Counted from the stretch's first letter, positions 1-7,190 are shown. The stretch is DNA of 8,098 bases from CAZBZG01 sp964496245 (GCA_964496245.1 CAZBZG010000218.1:1-8098), one strand, 5' to 3'. Translations and numbers: made by a program. Notes: generated by a model from the letters alone, not told the origin.

Positions 1-1303
1 GGCCGGCCGGCGTCTTCTCGGCGTCCTGTCCCGGCTTCTCCTGTTCGTCCTTCGTGCCCGCTTTCTCCCCGGCGGGCGGAGCGAGGCGAGCGTGTGCACT
101 GGCGAGCGCGAACATCAGCTCCGAGGGCTCGTCTTCGGGCGTGACGACCTGTTCGAGGTAGGGGAGGGCCTTTGCGTCATCGCCTGCGGCGTAGAAGGCT
201 GTGCCCAGCGTACGGAGCGCTTGGTTCCGTTTCGGCCCCTCGGGCAAGGCCTCGGGGACGTCGCGGGCGAGCGCGAGGAGATCGGCTTCTTGCTCGGCAT
301 GGATTCGATCGTCCGCGAGAAGCAGGTTGTAGGCCATGCGTCGAACGGCGGGCGTGTACGTCTCCGGTTGCGGGTGGCTGCGGGCCCGGGCGTCGTGCTT
401 GACAAAGGCCCCCGCTTCACCGGCGTCATAGGCGAGATAGGTCTTCAGGCGCCAGTAGAGGCCCTGTCCTTCCTCCGGAAGCGCGTCGAGGTGGTCGGCT
501 GCTTTCGCGAGATGGTTCCGGGCGCCCTTCTTGTCTCCTTCGGTGTAGGACATGGCGGCGAGCATGACCGAACTCGTGGCCAGGGAGGGATCGAGTTTCT
601 GCGCCTTTGCCAGATGGGTCCGGGCCCGGGTGAGATTCGGCTCCTTCTTCTGGAGGGCCAGGTATCCGAAGATGCCGTGCACGTAAGCCTTGTACTCGTC
701 CGCCGGATCCCGGGCCAGGAAATCGTTGAGCAGGGATGTGGCCTCGGCTTGGTCGAGCTTGACCCCGAGCACGCCCGCGTTCAGGTAGCAGGCGGTCCAC
801 TCGGGCTTGAGCTCGATGCAAGCGAGCAGCTTCTCGTACGCCTCTTTGTCTTTCTTGCCGACGAGGTCGACCAGCTCGTTGTGCGTCTCGATGGCCTTGC
901 AGTTACGCTTGTAGGCGAGGTACTGTTGGTAGCCGAAGTAGCTGTAGCCCGCGAGCACCAGGAACGCCACGGCGGCTGCGCCGATGCAGACGTAACTCAG
1001 CGTGCGCAGCCCTTCGGGTTCGGCCGCCGGCGTGGGCGCGCTCCACGTGCCCGAGGCGCTGGCCACGGCCTCTTGGGCCGGGCTGGCCTGCTCTTCCTTT
1101 TCGTCCTTGAGGGCGAGGCCGTCGTCTTCATCCTTGAGGGCGAGTTCGTCCTCGGCCGGCCGGAGCGTCAGCTCGTCCGCGTCGTCCTTCTTGGGCTCCG
1201 GGATCTGGAGTCGGTTGCCGCAACTGCACTTGCCGGATTTTCCGGCCGCGGAATCCTTGGCCCGATGCTGTTTGCCGCAGGACGGACAGGTGAACTCGAT
1301 CAT
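1..1303 (-). CDS. Zinc-ribbon, single-TM, TPR-repeat protein (3' end cut by window)
   Basis: The frame starts at the ATG at 1303 and stays open for 434 codons to the window edge, so the C-terminus is missing. Residues 1-35 form a zinc ribbon: C6 and C9 (CPSC) pair with C26 and C28 (CSCG), followed by a RLQIP end typical of short ribbons in planctomycete proteins. An acidic linker with three 9-residue repeats follows (43-69), then an Ala/Pro stretch and one hydrophobic helix at about 102-124. The rest (about 140-410) is helical with TPR-like units, for example near 171-200, 224-242, 245-272 and 361-390. It ends in a charged Lys/Glu/Pro/Gln tail. A GGAG ribosome site lies 7 nt upstream of the ATG and a strong promoter 33 nt upstream. 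The topology suggests a cytoplasmic ribbon and an extracytoplasmic TPR domain that binds partner proteins. Partner and pathway cannot be told from sequence. Confidence 0.88.
   Translation of the reverse strand, partial: MIEFTCPSCGKQHRAKDSAAGKSGKCSCGNRLQIPEPKKDDADELTLRPAEDELALKDEDDGLALKDEKEEQASPAQEAVASASGTWSAPTPAAEPEGLRTLSYVCIGAAAVAFLVLAGYSYFGYQQYLAYKRNCKAIETHNELVDLVGKKDKEAYEKLLACIELKPEWTACYLNAGVLGVKLDQAEATSLLNDFLARDPADEYKAYVHGIFGYLALQKKEPNLTRARTHLAKAQKLDPSLATSSVMLAAMSYTEGDKKGARNHLAKAADHLDALPEEGQGLYWRLKTYLAYDAGEAGAFVKHDARARSHPQPETYTPAVRRMAYNLLLADDRIHAEQEADLLALARDVPEALPEGPKRNQALRTLGTAFYAAGDDAKALPYLEQVVTPEDEPSELMFALASAHARLAPPAGEKAGTKDEQEKPGQDAEKTPAG
1097..1177 (-). repeat. Three tandem 9-residue acidic repeats in the TPR protein linker
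   Basis: The segment encodes residues 43-69 of the zinc-ribbon TPR protein as three units: DELTLRPAE, DELALKDED and DGLALKDEK. The last two are also close at DNA level: an identical 14-base word occurs at 1104-1117 and 1131-1144, a 27-bp period. The units look like recent in-frame duplication within a flexible linker between the ribbon and the membrane helix. Confidence 0.75.
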
Positions 1304-1335
1304 GCTCGCGCTCCGGACGCAGGCCGACTGCTTAC

Positions 1336-1365
1336 AGTATATGCCACGGCACGCGAAGATGTCAA
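1336..1365 (-). promoter_or_regulatory. Sigma70-type promoter for the zinc-ribbon TPR gene
   Basis: On the minus strand a perfect -35 box TTGACA (1365-1360) is followed after 18 nt by TATACT (1341-1336), five of six bases of the -10 consensus. Transcription would start near 1329, leaving a leader of about 26 nt that contains the GGAG ribosome site before the ATG at 1303. It lies in the 120-bp gap behind the phosphoesterase stop, so the TPR gene probably has its own transcript. Such AT-rich boxes stand out against the local GC-rich sequence. Confidence 0.75.
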
Positions 1366-1423
1366 GCCGTTTGGTTCCGGGCGGAACGGGGCCTTCCAAG
1401 AGCCTGCAGATGCGGCGGTCGAG

Positions 1424-2869
1424 CTACTCCGCCTCGCGCGGCACGAGCACGAAGCGGTCGAAGAGGATCTCGCCCACGAACGCGCCCACGAGCCGCGGCC
1501 GGATGGCCTTTACATCCTGGCGCACGCGGAAGGTGTACTGGGTGGAGAGCTCGTCTTCGCGCTCGATGATGTTCTTGGTCTCGGCGCGGAGATCCTGTTG
1601 GCCGCCGGGCAGGATGTAGTCGATCGCGATGAGAGGGAGTTCCCCTCGGCACGGCGTGAGCTTGCGGCCCTGGATGCGGATCTGATACTTTCGGCACGGG
1701 CCCAGGCGGATCGGCGGCAGCTGGACCTCCAGCGCGTGCCGCTCGCTCCAGCTCGTGAGGTGGAGTCCGTCGGATCGCACGGACGCCTCCTGCTGCTGTG
1801 CGTACTCGTAGGCGAACTGCCAGCCTGCGGGCGGGCGCGCGCGCGCGGGGCCCGTGCCCGGCAGCAGATCGAACGGCTTGTCCTTGGGCGTGCGCGCGAT
1901 GCTGAGCTCCGCGGACCGCCGGCTGCGGACCGTCTCGCGCTTGGGCAGGCGGAGGTAGACCAGCCCCCCGATGACCGCCACGATCAACAGGCCGACCAGC
2001 GCGCCGACCGCGATCTTCTTCCAGAGCCGCATCTTGGTGCGGAGCTCGGAGACGTCGCGCTCCTCCACCATGGCACGGGAGGCCTTGCTCGCCTTGGGCG
2101 AGAAGTCCACGGCCTGGCGGAGCGGTTTGCCCTTCTGGCGGTCGAAGAAGGAGAGCACCTCGGCCGACTGCCGGGAGTGTCCGATCCGAGTCTTCACCTC
2201 GGCGCGGAACGCCTCGAGGTCGAAGGGCACGCGGCAGAAGCGCACCGTGCGCGCGTCCGGGTCGTAGAGGCAGTAGGACGCGCGAAAATCCTTGTCGCGC
2301 GGCATGCCGACCGATCCCACGTTCACCACGTAGCGGTGGTTCTCGCGCAGCGTGAAATCCCCGGCGCGGCAACGGGCGTACGTTCCGTTTGGCTCGAGAC
2401 GATGGACGCAGGGCTTGTGCGTGTGTCCCACGAAGAGGATGGGCTCGTGCGCGTGCCGCCAGCACGCGCGCGCCACCTTTTCGTTCGTCACGTAGTAGAA
2501 CTTGCGCGGCTTGACCGGCGCGCCGTGGACGCAGCGGAAGCCGCGGGCGCGCAGCATGAGCGGGACCTGCTCGAAGAAGCGCATGGCCCGGCCGTGGAGC
2601 TGCCCGCAGGTCCATTCGATCATGCGCTGGGCGTCGGGATTGAAGCCCGCCGGATCGAGCAGGCCGGCCACGACCGCGTCGTGGTTGCCGAGCACGAACA
2701 GGTCCACGCTCTCGTATGCGGAGGCCAGGGTCTCGGCCGGCTGCGGACCGTAGCCCACCACGTCACCCAGGCACAGAATGCGGTCGACCCCGCGGGCCGT
2801 GATGTCCGCGTACACCGCGTTCCATGCCTGGAGGTTCGCATGCAGATCGGAGACGATGGCGAAGCGCAT
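1424..2869 (-). CDS. Calcineurin-like metallophosphoesterase with TM helix and extra C-terminal domain
   Basis: This 481-residue protein hydrolyses phosphoester bonds with a two-metal centre; its substrate is unknown. The N-terminal 215 residues carry the expected metal ligands in order: D8 and H10 (SDLH), D36 (GDVVGYG), N62-H63 (GNHDA), H115 (VHG), H149 and H151 (GHTH), then GSVG at 185-188. This is the compact YfcE-like type of about 200-250 residues. After a charged linker comes one hydrophobic helix at about 285-305, then about 175 residues rich in predicted beta strands (about 345-477) that I do not recognise; it could be a jelly-roll or ligand-binding fold. Basic residues just before the helix favour a cytoplasmic catalytic domain and an exported C-terminus, but basic residues also follow it, so topology is uncertain. 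An AGGA ribosome site lies 5 nt before the ATG. It stands 283 bp behind the transporter gene, with a palindrome between them. The N-terminal family is secure; the C-terminal role is unknown. Confidence 0.92.
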   Translation of the reverse strand: MRFAIVSDLHANLQAWNAVYADITARGVDRILCLGDVVGYGPQPAETLASAYESVDLFVLGNHDAVVAGLLDPAGFNPDAQRMIEWTCGQLHGRAMRFFEQVPLMLRARGFRCVHGAPVKPRKFYYVTNEKVARACWRHAHEPILFVGHTHKPCVHRLEPNGTYARCRAGDFTLRENHRYVVNVGSVGMPRDKDFRASYCLYDPDARTVRFCRVPFDLEAFRAEVKTRIGHSRQSAEVLSFFDRQKGKPLRQAVDFSPKASKASRAMVEERDVSELRTKMRLWKKIAVGALVGLLIVAVIGGLVYLRLPKRETVRSRRSAELSIARTPKDKPFDLLPGTGPARARPPAGWQFAYEYAQQQEASVRSDGLHLTSWSERHALEVQLPPIRLGPCRKYQIRIQGRKLTPCRGELPLIAIDYILPGGQQDLRAETKNIIEREDELSTQYTFRVRQDVKAIRPRLVGAFVGEILFDRFVLVPREAE

Positions 2870-2894
2870 GGGCGTCCTGTCTCTGCCTGCCGTA

Positions 2895-2918
2895 GGCCGG
2901 GGCGACCGACGCCCGGCC
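2895..2918 (-). repeat. GC-rich hairpin in the leader of the phosphoesterase gene
   Basis: Perfect 7-base arms GGCCGGG (2895-2901) and CCCGGCC (2912-2918) flank a 10-base loop. Two further G-C pairs are possible if one base bulges. The structure ends 25 nt upstream of the phosphoesterase ATG and leaves the ribosome site free. No run of T follows, so it is not a classical terminator. Any regulatory role is inference. Confidence 0.45.
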
Positions 2919-2964
2919 GTGACAAGGTCTCACCATACGGGCAACGCCAAGGGTCGCAAGCATC

Positions 2965-3066
2965 TTCTCCCGGAAATTGCCGACGGGCCTCTCGCCAAGA
3001 GGCAAGGATCGCAGAGACGGGGGCTCTGCGTACTTCCTTGGCGTTCTTGGCGCCTTTGCGGGAGAA
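2965..3066. repeat. Intergenic imperfect palindrome, about 102 bp (CGCCAAGA-type)
   Basis: Four pairs of perfect arms are nested around one centre: TTCTCCCG (2965-2972) with CGGGAGAA (3059-3066); CGCCAAGA (2993-3000) with TCTTGGCG (3045-3052); CAAGGA (3003-3008) with TCCTTG (3035-3040); CGCAGAG (3010-3016) with CTCTGCG (3024-3030). The loop is 7 bases. A degenerate extra CGCCAAG word lies just outside at 2945-2951. From memory, similar words (GCAAAGGCGCCAAGAACGC and relatives) recur between genes in planctomycetes, Verrucomicrobia and some proteobacteria, often mistranslated as RKGAKNAKE-like peptides. It lies 87 bp behind the transporter stop and about 95 bp ahead of the phosphoesterase ATG. 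An mRNA-stability or partial termination role is possible but not shown. Confidence 0.8.
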
Positions 3067-3152
3067 CAGGCCCCACGCACGCCACTCGGGGGCCAGCCCC
3101 TCGGGAAACACGATCCGGAAGTCTCTACCGCAGGCTTCGCCTGGAACTCCGG

Positions 3153-5897
3153 TCATGTCCCCCGCACGGCTGCACGCCGTCCCAGCAACGTGAGCAGTGC
3201 GGGCAGGAGCACGACGGCCGCGGCCCAGCAGCTGGCGAGGCCCACCACCATGAGGACGCCCAGCGACTGCAGGCCGCGGTGGTTTGCGAGCACGAGCGCA
3301 CCGAACCCGGCCATGCTGGTCAGACTGGTCAAGGTGAGCGCGCGGAAGGTCCCCTGGATGGCGTGGTGCGCGTCCCGGCAGCCTTCGGCGCGGAACCGGT
3401 GCACCACGTGGATCCCGTTGTCGATGCCGATGCCCAGAATCAGCGGCACGACCACCACGTTGGCCAGGTTGAAGGGGATGGCGAAGAGCCCCATGAGCCC
3501 GACCATCCAGACCGCGCCCAGGCCGACGGGCACGGCCGCCAGCAGGGCGAAGGAGACGCTTCGCAGGTCGATGAGGAGCACCGCCAGCACGGCCAGGGCG
3601 GCGAGCAGGGCGGCCTGCGCAAAGCCATCCCTGATCTCGCGCGTGATCTCGAAGTAGGCCACGGGAAACCCCGTCACGTCGGGATCCACGCGCCGCACGT
3701 CGGCGAGGAATGCGCCCAGCGCTGCGCGGTCCCAGATGTCCTCCTTCGGATGGACGAGCACTGCGTAGTGCTGCCCGTCTCTGGAGACGTAGCGCTGCCG
3801 GGCGGAGAGGGGAAAGAGCGCGAGGGCGGGGGGGTCCGCTGCGAGCTGCGCCAGGAGCCGGTCGCGCTGGTCGGCAAAGGCCCGGCGCACGGCTGCGCCG
3901 AACGCTTCCGTGTAGAGCGGTCCCGCGGAGCCGAGTTCGCGCAGGAACTCGCGAGCGCGCGCAGCGAGCACCGCGCGCTCGCGGTCCGCACGGTCGTTTC
4001 CGAGTCGCTGCAGGAGGGCGCTGGCGTCGGGCACATTGCCGGCGGGCGCGCGCATTGGCGCGAGGAGGTCTTTGCGCAGATCCCGCAGCAGACTCCGCTT
4101 GCGCGCGAGATCGGGCGGCACCAGCGTGGCAGCGCTCTCCACGCGGGCCACGGTGGGCAGGCCGCGAAGCCGTTCGGTCAGGTCGCGTGCGGCCTGCAGG
4201 CTTTCGCAGGTCAGCGCGCACGTGTTCGCTGCTCTGTCGAATCGCTCGAGCAGCGCGCCCGCGCGTACGGACTCCGTGCCCCGGGCCTGGAGGTTCTGCA
4301 TGTTGTAGTCGAACGTGGCCCGGCCCATGCACGCGAGGGCGACGAGCGTCAGGCCGACGGCGCTGAGCACGACCGCGCGGCTCGAGCGCGCCAGCCAGCC
4401 CCACGGGATGCGAACCGCGGCCGGGACGCTTGCGGGCGCGGCTGACGCGGGCAGCGTTGCTGCAGCGCCACGGGGCCGGCTCAGCCAGAGCAGGCAGGGG
4501 AGCACGCCCAACATGGCGCCCATGCAGAGCACGAGGCCCATGCCCGCGATCAGCCCGAGTTCGGCGAACGCGAGAAACGCGCTCGTGGCCAGGGCCAGGA
4601 AGGCGGCTGCGGACGTGAGGCCGCCGGCCAGGATGGCCGGCCCCGCGCCCGTGAGTGTGCGCTCCAGGGCCTCGCGCATGTCCGGCGCATGGCTTCGGCG
4701 CCGCTCTTCGGCGAGGCGCGTGACCAGGTGGATGCCGAAGTCGATGCCCAGGCCGAAGAGGATGGCCACGATCACCGTGGTGACGGCGTTGAGATGGCCC
4801 ACGACGGCAGCCGCGGCGCCGAGGGACCACACAACGCCGAGGACCAGGGCGAGCAGTACGGCGAGCACGTTGCGCTTCGGCCGAAAGCCGAAGAAGAAGA
4901 CCAGGGAGACGCTGGCGAGCGCCACCAAGCTGGTGAGAGGCAGGTCTGACTGGATGGTACGGGTTTCGTCGTGGATCAGGGCCGGGTAGCCGGTCAGTCC
5001 GGCGGTCAGGCCGGGGAAGCGCGCGAGCACGCGGTCGCGCACAATGCGCACGCGGTCGTTGAGCGGCTTGAGGTAGGCCAGGTCCAGGGTGGCGCGCGCG
5101 GGCGTAATCACAGCCATGTGCAGGGTCCGGTCGTGGCTCGTGAGGAAGCCGTTGGCCGGGGCGCCCACGCGGCGGTACCGTCCCGGAAGCCGGGGCGAGA
5201 AGCCGCGCGCGAGTCTGTCTGCGGTCCGGTCCTCCGGGAGATCGGTTGCGCCCTTTGCGAGGAGGCGGGTGACCTCCTCCGTGGGGCGGACGAAGTGCCT
5301 GAGCAGCGCCTGCAGGGCGCGCGCGCGACAATCCCGCTCTGGCGGGCCCACGGGTGCGCCGCTCACGGTTCCGCGGGCGAGTTCGGCGAGCAGCCGGGGA
5401 AACGAACCAAAGACCGCGGGCTTGAGCCAGGCTGCCCCGCCTGCGCGCAGACTGTCGGCCCATTGCTCCAGGTCGGCGAGGTCGATGTAGTACAGGCCGC
5501 GCTGCCGGATCGCGGCGAGGTCCTGTCGGACGAGCACGTCGCGTACGAGCGGCCCTTTGGCCGGCGCTTGCTGCGCATCGGCCTGCAGCAGTTCCGACCG
5601 GAAGGACTCCAGGAACCGCTCGCGCTGGGCGCGCGTGCCGCCGCCCACGACCAGGACGAAGGCATTGGGCGTGCCAAAGCGCCTCTTGTAGGTCTCGAGA
5701 TCCTCGCGCACCTTGTCGCCCGGCCGGGTCAGCTGATCCCGGCCCGTTTTGATGCGGAGATCCAGAGCCGCCTCCGCGGCCGCCAGCGCCGTGAGCAGGG
5801 CCGCAGCCGCGAGCACAAGCCACGGGCGGTCTGTACACAGGCACGCCAGTCTGGCGAACAAGGGCTTGCCGTTGGCGGATGGCAAGGAGCGCTGCAT
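3153..5897 (-). CDS. MMPL/RND (HAE3-type) inner-membrane transporter, HpnN-like
   Basis: This 914-residue protein is a proton-driven exporter of the RND superfamily, probably moving a hydrophobic or amphiphilic molecule such as a lipid from the inner membrane. It has the full duplicated plan: one helix (about 25-45), a large periplasmic loop (46-318), five helices (about 320-472), then helix 7 (about 505-524), a second loop (526-757) and five more helices (about 758-904). Matching motifs GIDFGIHL (384-391) and GIDNGIHV (824-831) lie in helices 4 and 10 and contain the acidic residues expected in the proton relay. Length, the LYYIDLADLEQWAD element (135-148) and an HpnA-like neighbour resemble HpnN, the hopanoid transporter, rather than AcrB-type pumps. 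The start at 5897 has AAGGA 6 nt upstream, overlapping the stop codon of the epimerase gene, so the two are probably co-translated. No frameshift or missing segment is seen. The family is secure; the substrate is inference. Confidence 0.93.
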   Translation of the reverse strand: MQRSLPSANGKPLFARLACLCTDRPWLVLAAAALLTALAAAEAALDLRIKTGRDQLTRPGDKVREDLETYKRRFGTPNAFVLVVGGGTRAQRERFLESFRSELLQADAQQAPAKGPLVRDVLVRQDLAAIRQRGLYYIDLADLEQWADSLRAGGAAWLKPAVFGSFPRLLAELARGTVSGAPVGPPERDCRARALQALLRHFVRPTEEVTRLLAKGATDLPEDRTADRLARGFSPRLPGRYRRVGAPANGFLTSHDRTLHMAVITPARATLDLAYLKPLNDRVRIVRDRVLARFPGLTAGLTGYPALIHDETRTIQSDLPLTSLVALASVSLVFFFGFRPKRNVLAVLLALVLGVVWSLGAAAAVVGHLNAVTTVIVAILFGLGIDFGIHLVTRLAEERRRSHAPDMREALERTLTGAGPAILAGGLTSAAAFLALATSAFLAFAELGLIAGMGLVLCMGAMLGVLPCLLWLSRPRGAAATLPASAAPASVPAAVRIPWGWLARSSRAVVLSAVGLTLVALACMGRATFDYNMQNLQARGTESVRAGALLERFDRAANTCALTCESLQAARDLTERLRGLPTVARVESAATLVPPDLARKRSLLRDLRKDLLAPMRAPAGNVPDASALLQRLGNDRADRERAVLAARAREFLRELGSAGPLYTEAFGAAVRRAFADQRDRLLAQLAADPPALALFPLSARQRYVSRDGQHYAVLVHPKEDIWDRAALGAFLADVRRVDPDVTGFPVAYFEITREIRDGFAQAALLAALAVLAVLLIDLRSVSFALLAAVPVGLGAVWMVGLMGLFAIPFNLANVVVVPLILGIGIDNGIHVVHRFRAEGCRDAHHAIQGTFRALTLTSLTSMAGFGALVLANHRGLQSLGVLMVVGLASCWAAAVVLLPALLTLLGRRAAVRGT

Positions 5898-5909
5898 GGG
5901 CTTTCCTTA
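5898..5909 (-). promoter_or_regulatory. Ribosome site overlapping the upstream stop codon
   Basis: The minus strand reads TAAGGAAAGCCC and then the transporter ATG. The epimerase stop TAA (5909-5907) supplies the first bases of the AAGGA ribosome site (5908-5904), which sits 6 nt before the start. This arrangement fixes the transporter start and suggests translational coupling of the two genes. Confidence 0.75.
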
Positions 5910-6947
5910 GGGTCTGCCTCCCAACGACGAGGGCGGCAAGTGCGGCGGCCGGGGCGCCAAACCCTGGTCCACGGTCCATCGCACGGCGTCGGCCAGGCTC
6001 TCCCGCACGGGTCGCGGTCTCCAGCCGAGCGCGTCGGTCGTGCGCGCGGGGTCGAACACGAACGGCCGCCGCGTGAGGCGCACCCCGGTGACTGTCGCCA
6101 GGGGTGGGGGGCCGCCGAGCCAGCGCGCGCGCCGTTCGGCCAGCCAGGCAAAGGCGAGCGCGACCGGGTAGGGTACGCGCATGCGCGGCGCAGGCAGTCC
6201 GGTGAGTTTGCTCAAGAGGGCGAAGGCTTTTCGCCAGGTGAAGTTCTCGCCGCAGAGGAGGTATCGTTCGCCTGGGCGCCCGCGCTCCATGGCGAGCGCG
6301 TGCCCTTCCGCCACGTCCCGTACGTCCACGAAGTTGATGGTGCCCGGCAGGTAGCCGCCCACCCGGCCGCGCAGGAACGCGGTGAGGAGCCGGCCCGGCG
6401 GGGTCTGGTTGCGATCGCCCGGCCCCACGGGCACGGTGGGATTGACGATCACAACGTCCAGCCCGTCGCGGGCAAAGGCGAGCGCGGCCTGCTCGGCGCG
6501 GAACTTGCTGCGGCAGTAGGGGCCGGGCATGTCCTCGAGTTGCGCGTCAGCCACGCGGTCCTGCGGCCGCGCATCGCCGGTCGGTGGTACGATCGATTCG
6601 GTCGAGGTGTACACGACCCGCGCCACGCCCGCGGCCTGGCAGGCGGCGAGCACGTGGCGCGTTCCCTGGTGGTTGACCGTGTCGAAGTGTTCGGGGTCAG
6701 CGTGCCAGAGGGACGGGTCTGCTGCGAGGTGAAAGACCCGGTTGCGGCCGGCCACGGCCGAGCGGACCCGGTCGGGATCCGTGATCGAGCCCGGGATCCA
6801 TTCGCAGTCGATGCGGTCGAGTCCTGTGCGATCAGCCGCGGGCAGATCCAACACGGCCAACCGGTCGCCCGCGCGCCGCCGTTCGGCCAGGAGCCGCACG
6901 AGATGCTGCCCGATGAAGCCTGCACCGCCGGTGACCAGGGTGTTCAT
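5907..6947 (-). CDS. NAD-dependent epimerase/dehydratase (extended SDR), HpnA-like
   Basis: A 346-residue nucleotide-sugar or lipid-modifying oxidoreductase of the extended SDR family. The start at 6947 places the Rossmann motif TGGAGFIG at residues 6-13, right at the N-terminus, and has GGGAG 8 nt upstream. D34 at the end of the second strand favours NAD over NADP. Other landmarks are the HLAAD segment (73-77), the STES segment (115-118) and the catalytic Y144 and K148 (YCRSK). The C-terminal substrate half contains NPTVPVGPGD (169-178), TPPGRLL (182-188) and FVDVRDVAEGH (206-216), which follow the pattern of the hopanoid-associated epimerase HpnA. Dihydroflavonol-reductase-like or sugar-epimerase enzymes of the same superfamily remain possible. 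It is the first gene of a two-gene unit with the MMPL transporter, whose start is 9 nt past the stop. That pairing supports a role in envelope lipid modification before transport, but no other hopanoid gene is visible. Confidence 0.92.
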   Translation of the reverse strand: MNTLVTGGAGFIGQHLVRLLAERRRAGDRLAVLDLPAADRTGLDRIDCEWIPGSITDPDRVRSAVAGRNRVFHLAADPSLWHADPEHFDTVNHQGTRHVLAACQAAGVARVVYTSTESIVPPTGDARPQDRVADAQLEDMPGPYCRSKFRAEQAALAFARDGLDVVIVNPTVPVGPGDRNQTPPGRLLTAFLRGRVGGYLPGTINFVDVRDVAEGHALAMERGRPGERYLLCGENFTWRKAFALLSKLTGLPAPRMRVPYPVALAFAWLAERRARWLGGPPPLATVTGVRLTRRPFVFDPARTTDALGWRPRPVRESLADAVRWTVDQGLAPRPPHLPPSSLGGRP

Positions 6948-6999
6948 GGTTGCAGCTCCCGAACCGTCTGTGCCGCAGGGAACGCGACGCAGCGTCCTG

Positions 7000-7184
7000 C
7001 GGGCCGCGGCCCGGGCTTGGTTCAGAACCGGGTCACACCTGAAGGGCGCAGTTTGTAGCACAGGCACTCCTGCCTGTGGAGCGCCTCACGGATTCCGCCC
7101 CAGGCAGGAGTGCCTGGGCTACATCCTGCCTCGTAGCGCGCGTGTCACCCAAACCGGCGCGCTTCTGAACCAGGCCGCGGCCCG
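7000..7184. repeat. Nested imperfect palindrome, about 185 bp, upstream of the epimerase gene
   Basis: The outer arms are CGGGCCGCGGCC plus TGGTTCAGAA (7000-7011, 7018-7027) and their complements (7163-7172, 7173-7184), differing by a few inserted bases on the left. A middle pair, GGGTCACAC near 7030 against the complement of GGGTGACAC near 7145, matches at 8 of 9 positions. The inner arms at 7054-7076 and 7101-7123 match at 22 of 23. All pairs share nearly one centre (about 7088-7095), so this looks like one fold-back element with indels, such as a small non-autonomous mobile element or dispersed repeat. It lies 53 bp upstream of the epimerase ATG, between that gene and IS debris. Confidence 0.65.
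7054..7123. repeat. Strong inverted repeat with self-complementary arms
   Basis: Two 23-base arms (7054-7076 and 7101-7123) are reverse complements except at one position and flank a 24-base loop. Each arm contains its own hairpin: CAGGCA-CTCC-TGCCTG on the left and CAGGCA-GGAG-TGCCTG on the right. The DNA can therefore form either one long stem or two short ones. A further GCTAC (7118-7122) and GTAGC (7133-7137) pair overlaps the right arm. There is no T run, so a simple terminator is unlikely. Confidence 0.85.
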
Positions 7185-7190
7185 GACATC

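Noticed and set aside
1835..1847. An alternating GC tract (possible Z-DNA or slippage site)
   Set aside because: It is 13 bases long and explained by Ala-Arg codons in a linker of the phosphoesterase protein; such tracts are expected at this GC level.
2932..2959. A possible promoter for the phosphoesterase (TTGCGA, 16 nt, TATGGT on the minus strand)
   Set aside because: Only four of six bases match in each box and the spacer is short; this is not distinguishable from chance.
3067..3152. Small hairpins behind the transporter stop (such as CAGGC-TTC-GCCTG at 3131-3143) as a terminator
   Set aside because: The stems are only 4-5 bp and no T run follows on the minus strand.
92..3193. A 1033-codon open frame on the plus strand
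   Set aside because: It runs antisense across the TPR gene, the phosphoesterase gene and two gaps, including the palindrome. It has no domain, and both opposing genes have clear motifs; it is a GC-driven shadow.
2620..5979. A 1119-codon minus-strand frame overlapping the transporter
   Set aside because: It is a shifted-frame shadow of the MMPL gene that reads through the intergenic palindrome (giving the RKGAKNAKE-like peptide) and into the phosphoesterase; the composition is Arg/Pro/Ala-rich with no domains.
4971..7058. A 695-codon plus-strand frame opposite the transporter and epimerase
   Set aside because: It is antisense to two genes with secure motifs and has no recognisable domain or ribosome site.
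6948..7067. A 40-residue N-terminal extension of the epimerase from an ATG at 7067
   Set aside because: The extension would start inside an arm of the inverted repeat and precede the Rossmann motif, which normally lies at the N-terminus; the ATG at 6947 has a good ribosome site.
7054..7123. A CRISPR-like repeat pair
   Set aside because: There are only two copies, in inverted orientation, with no series of spacers and no cas gene; it is a fold-back repeat.
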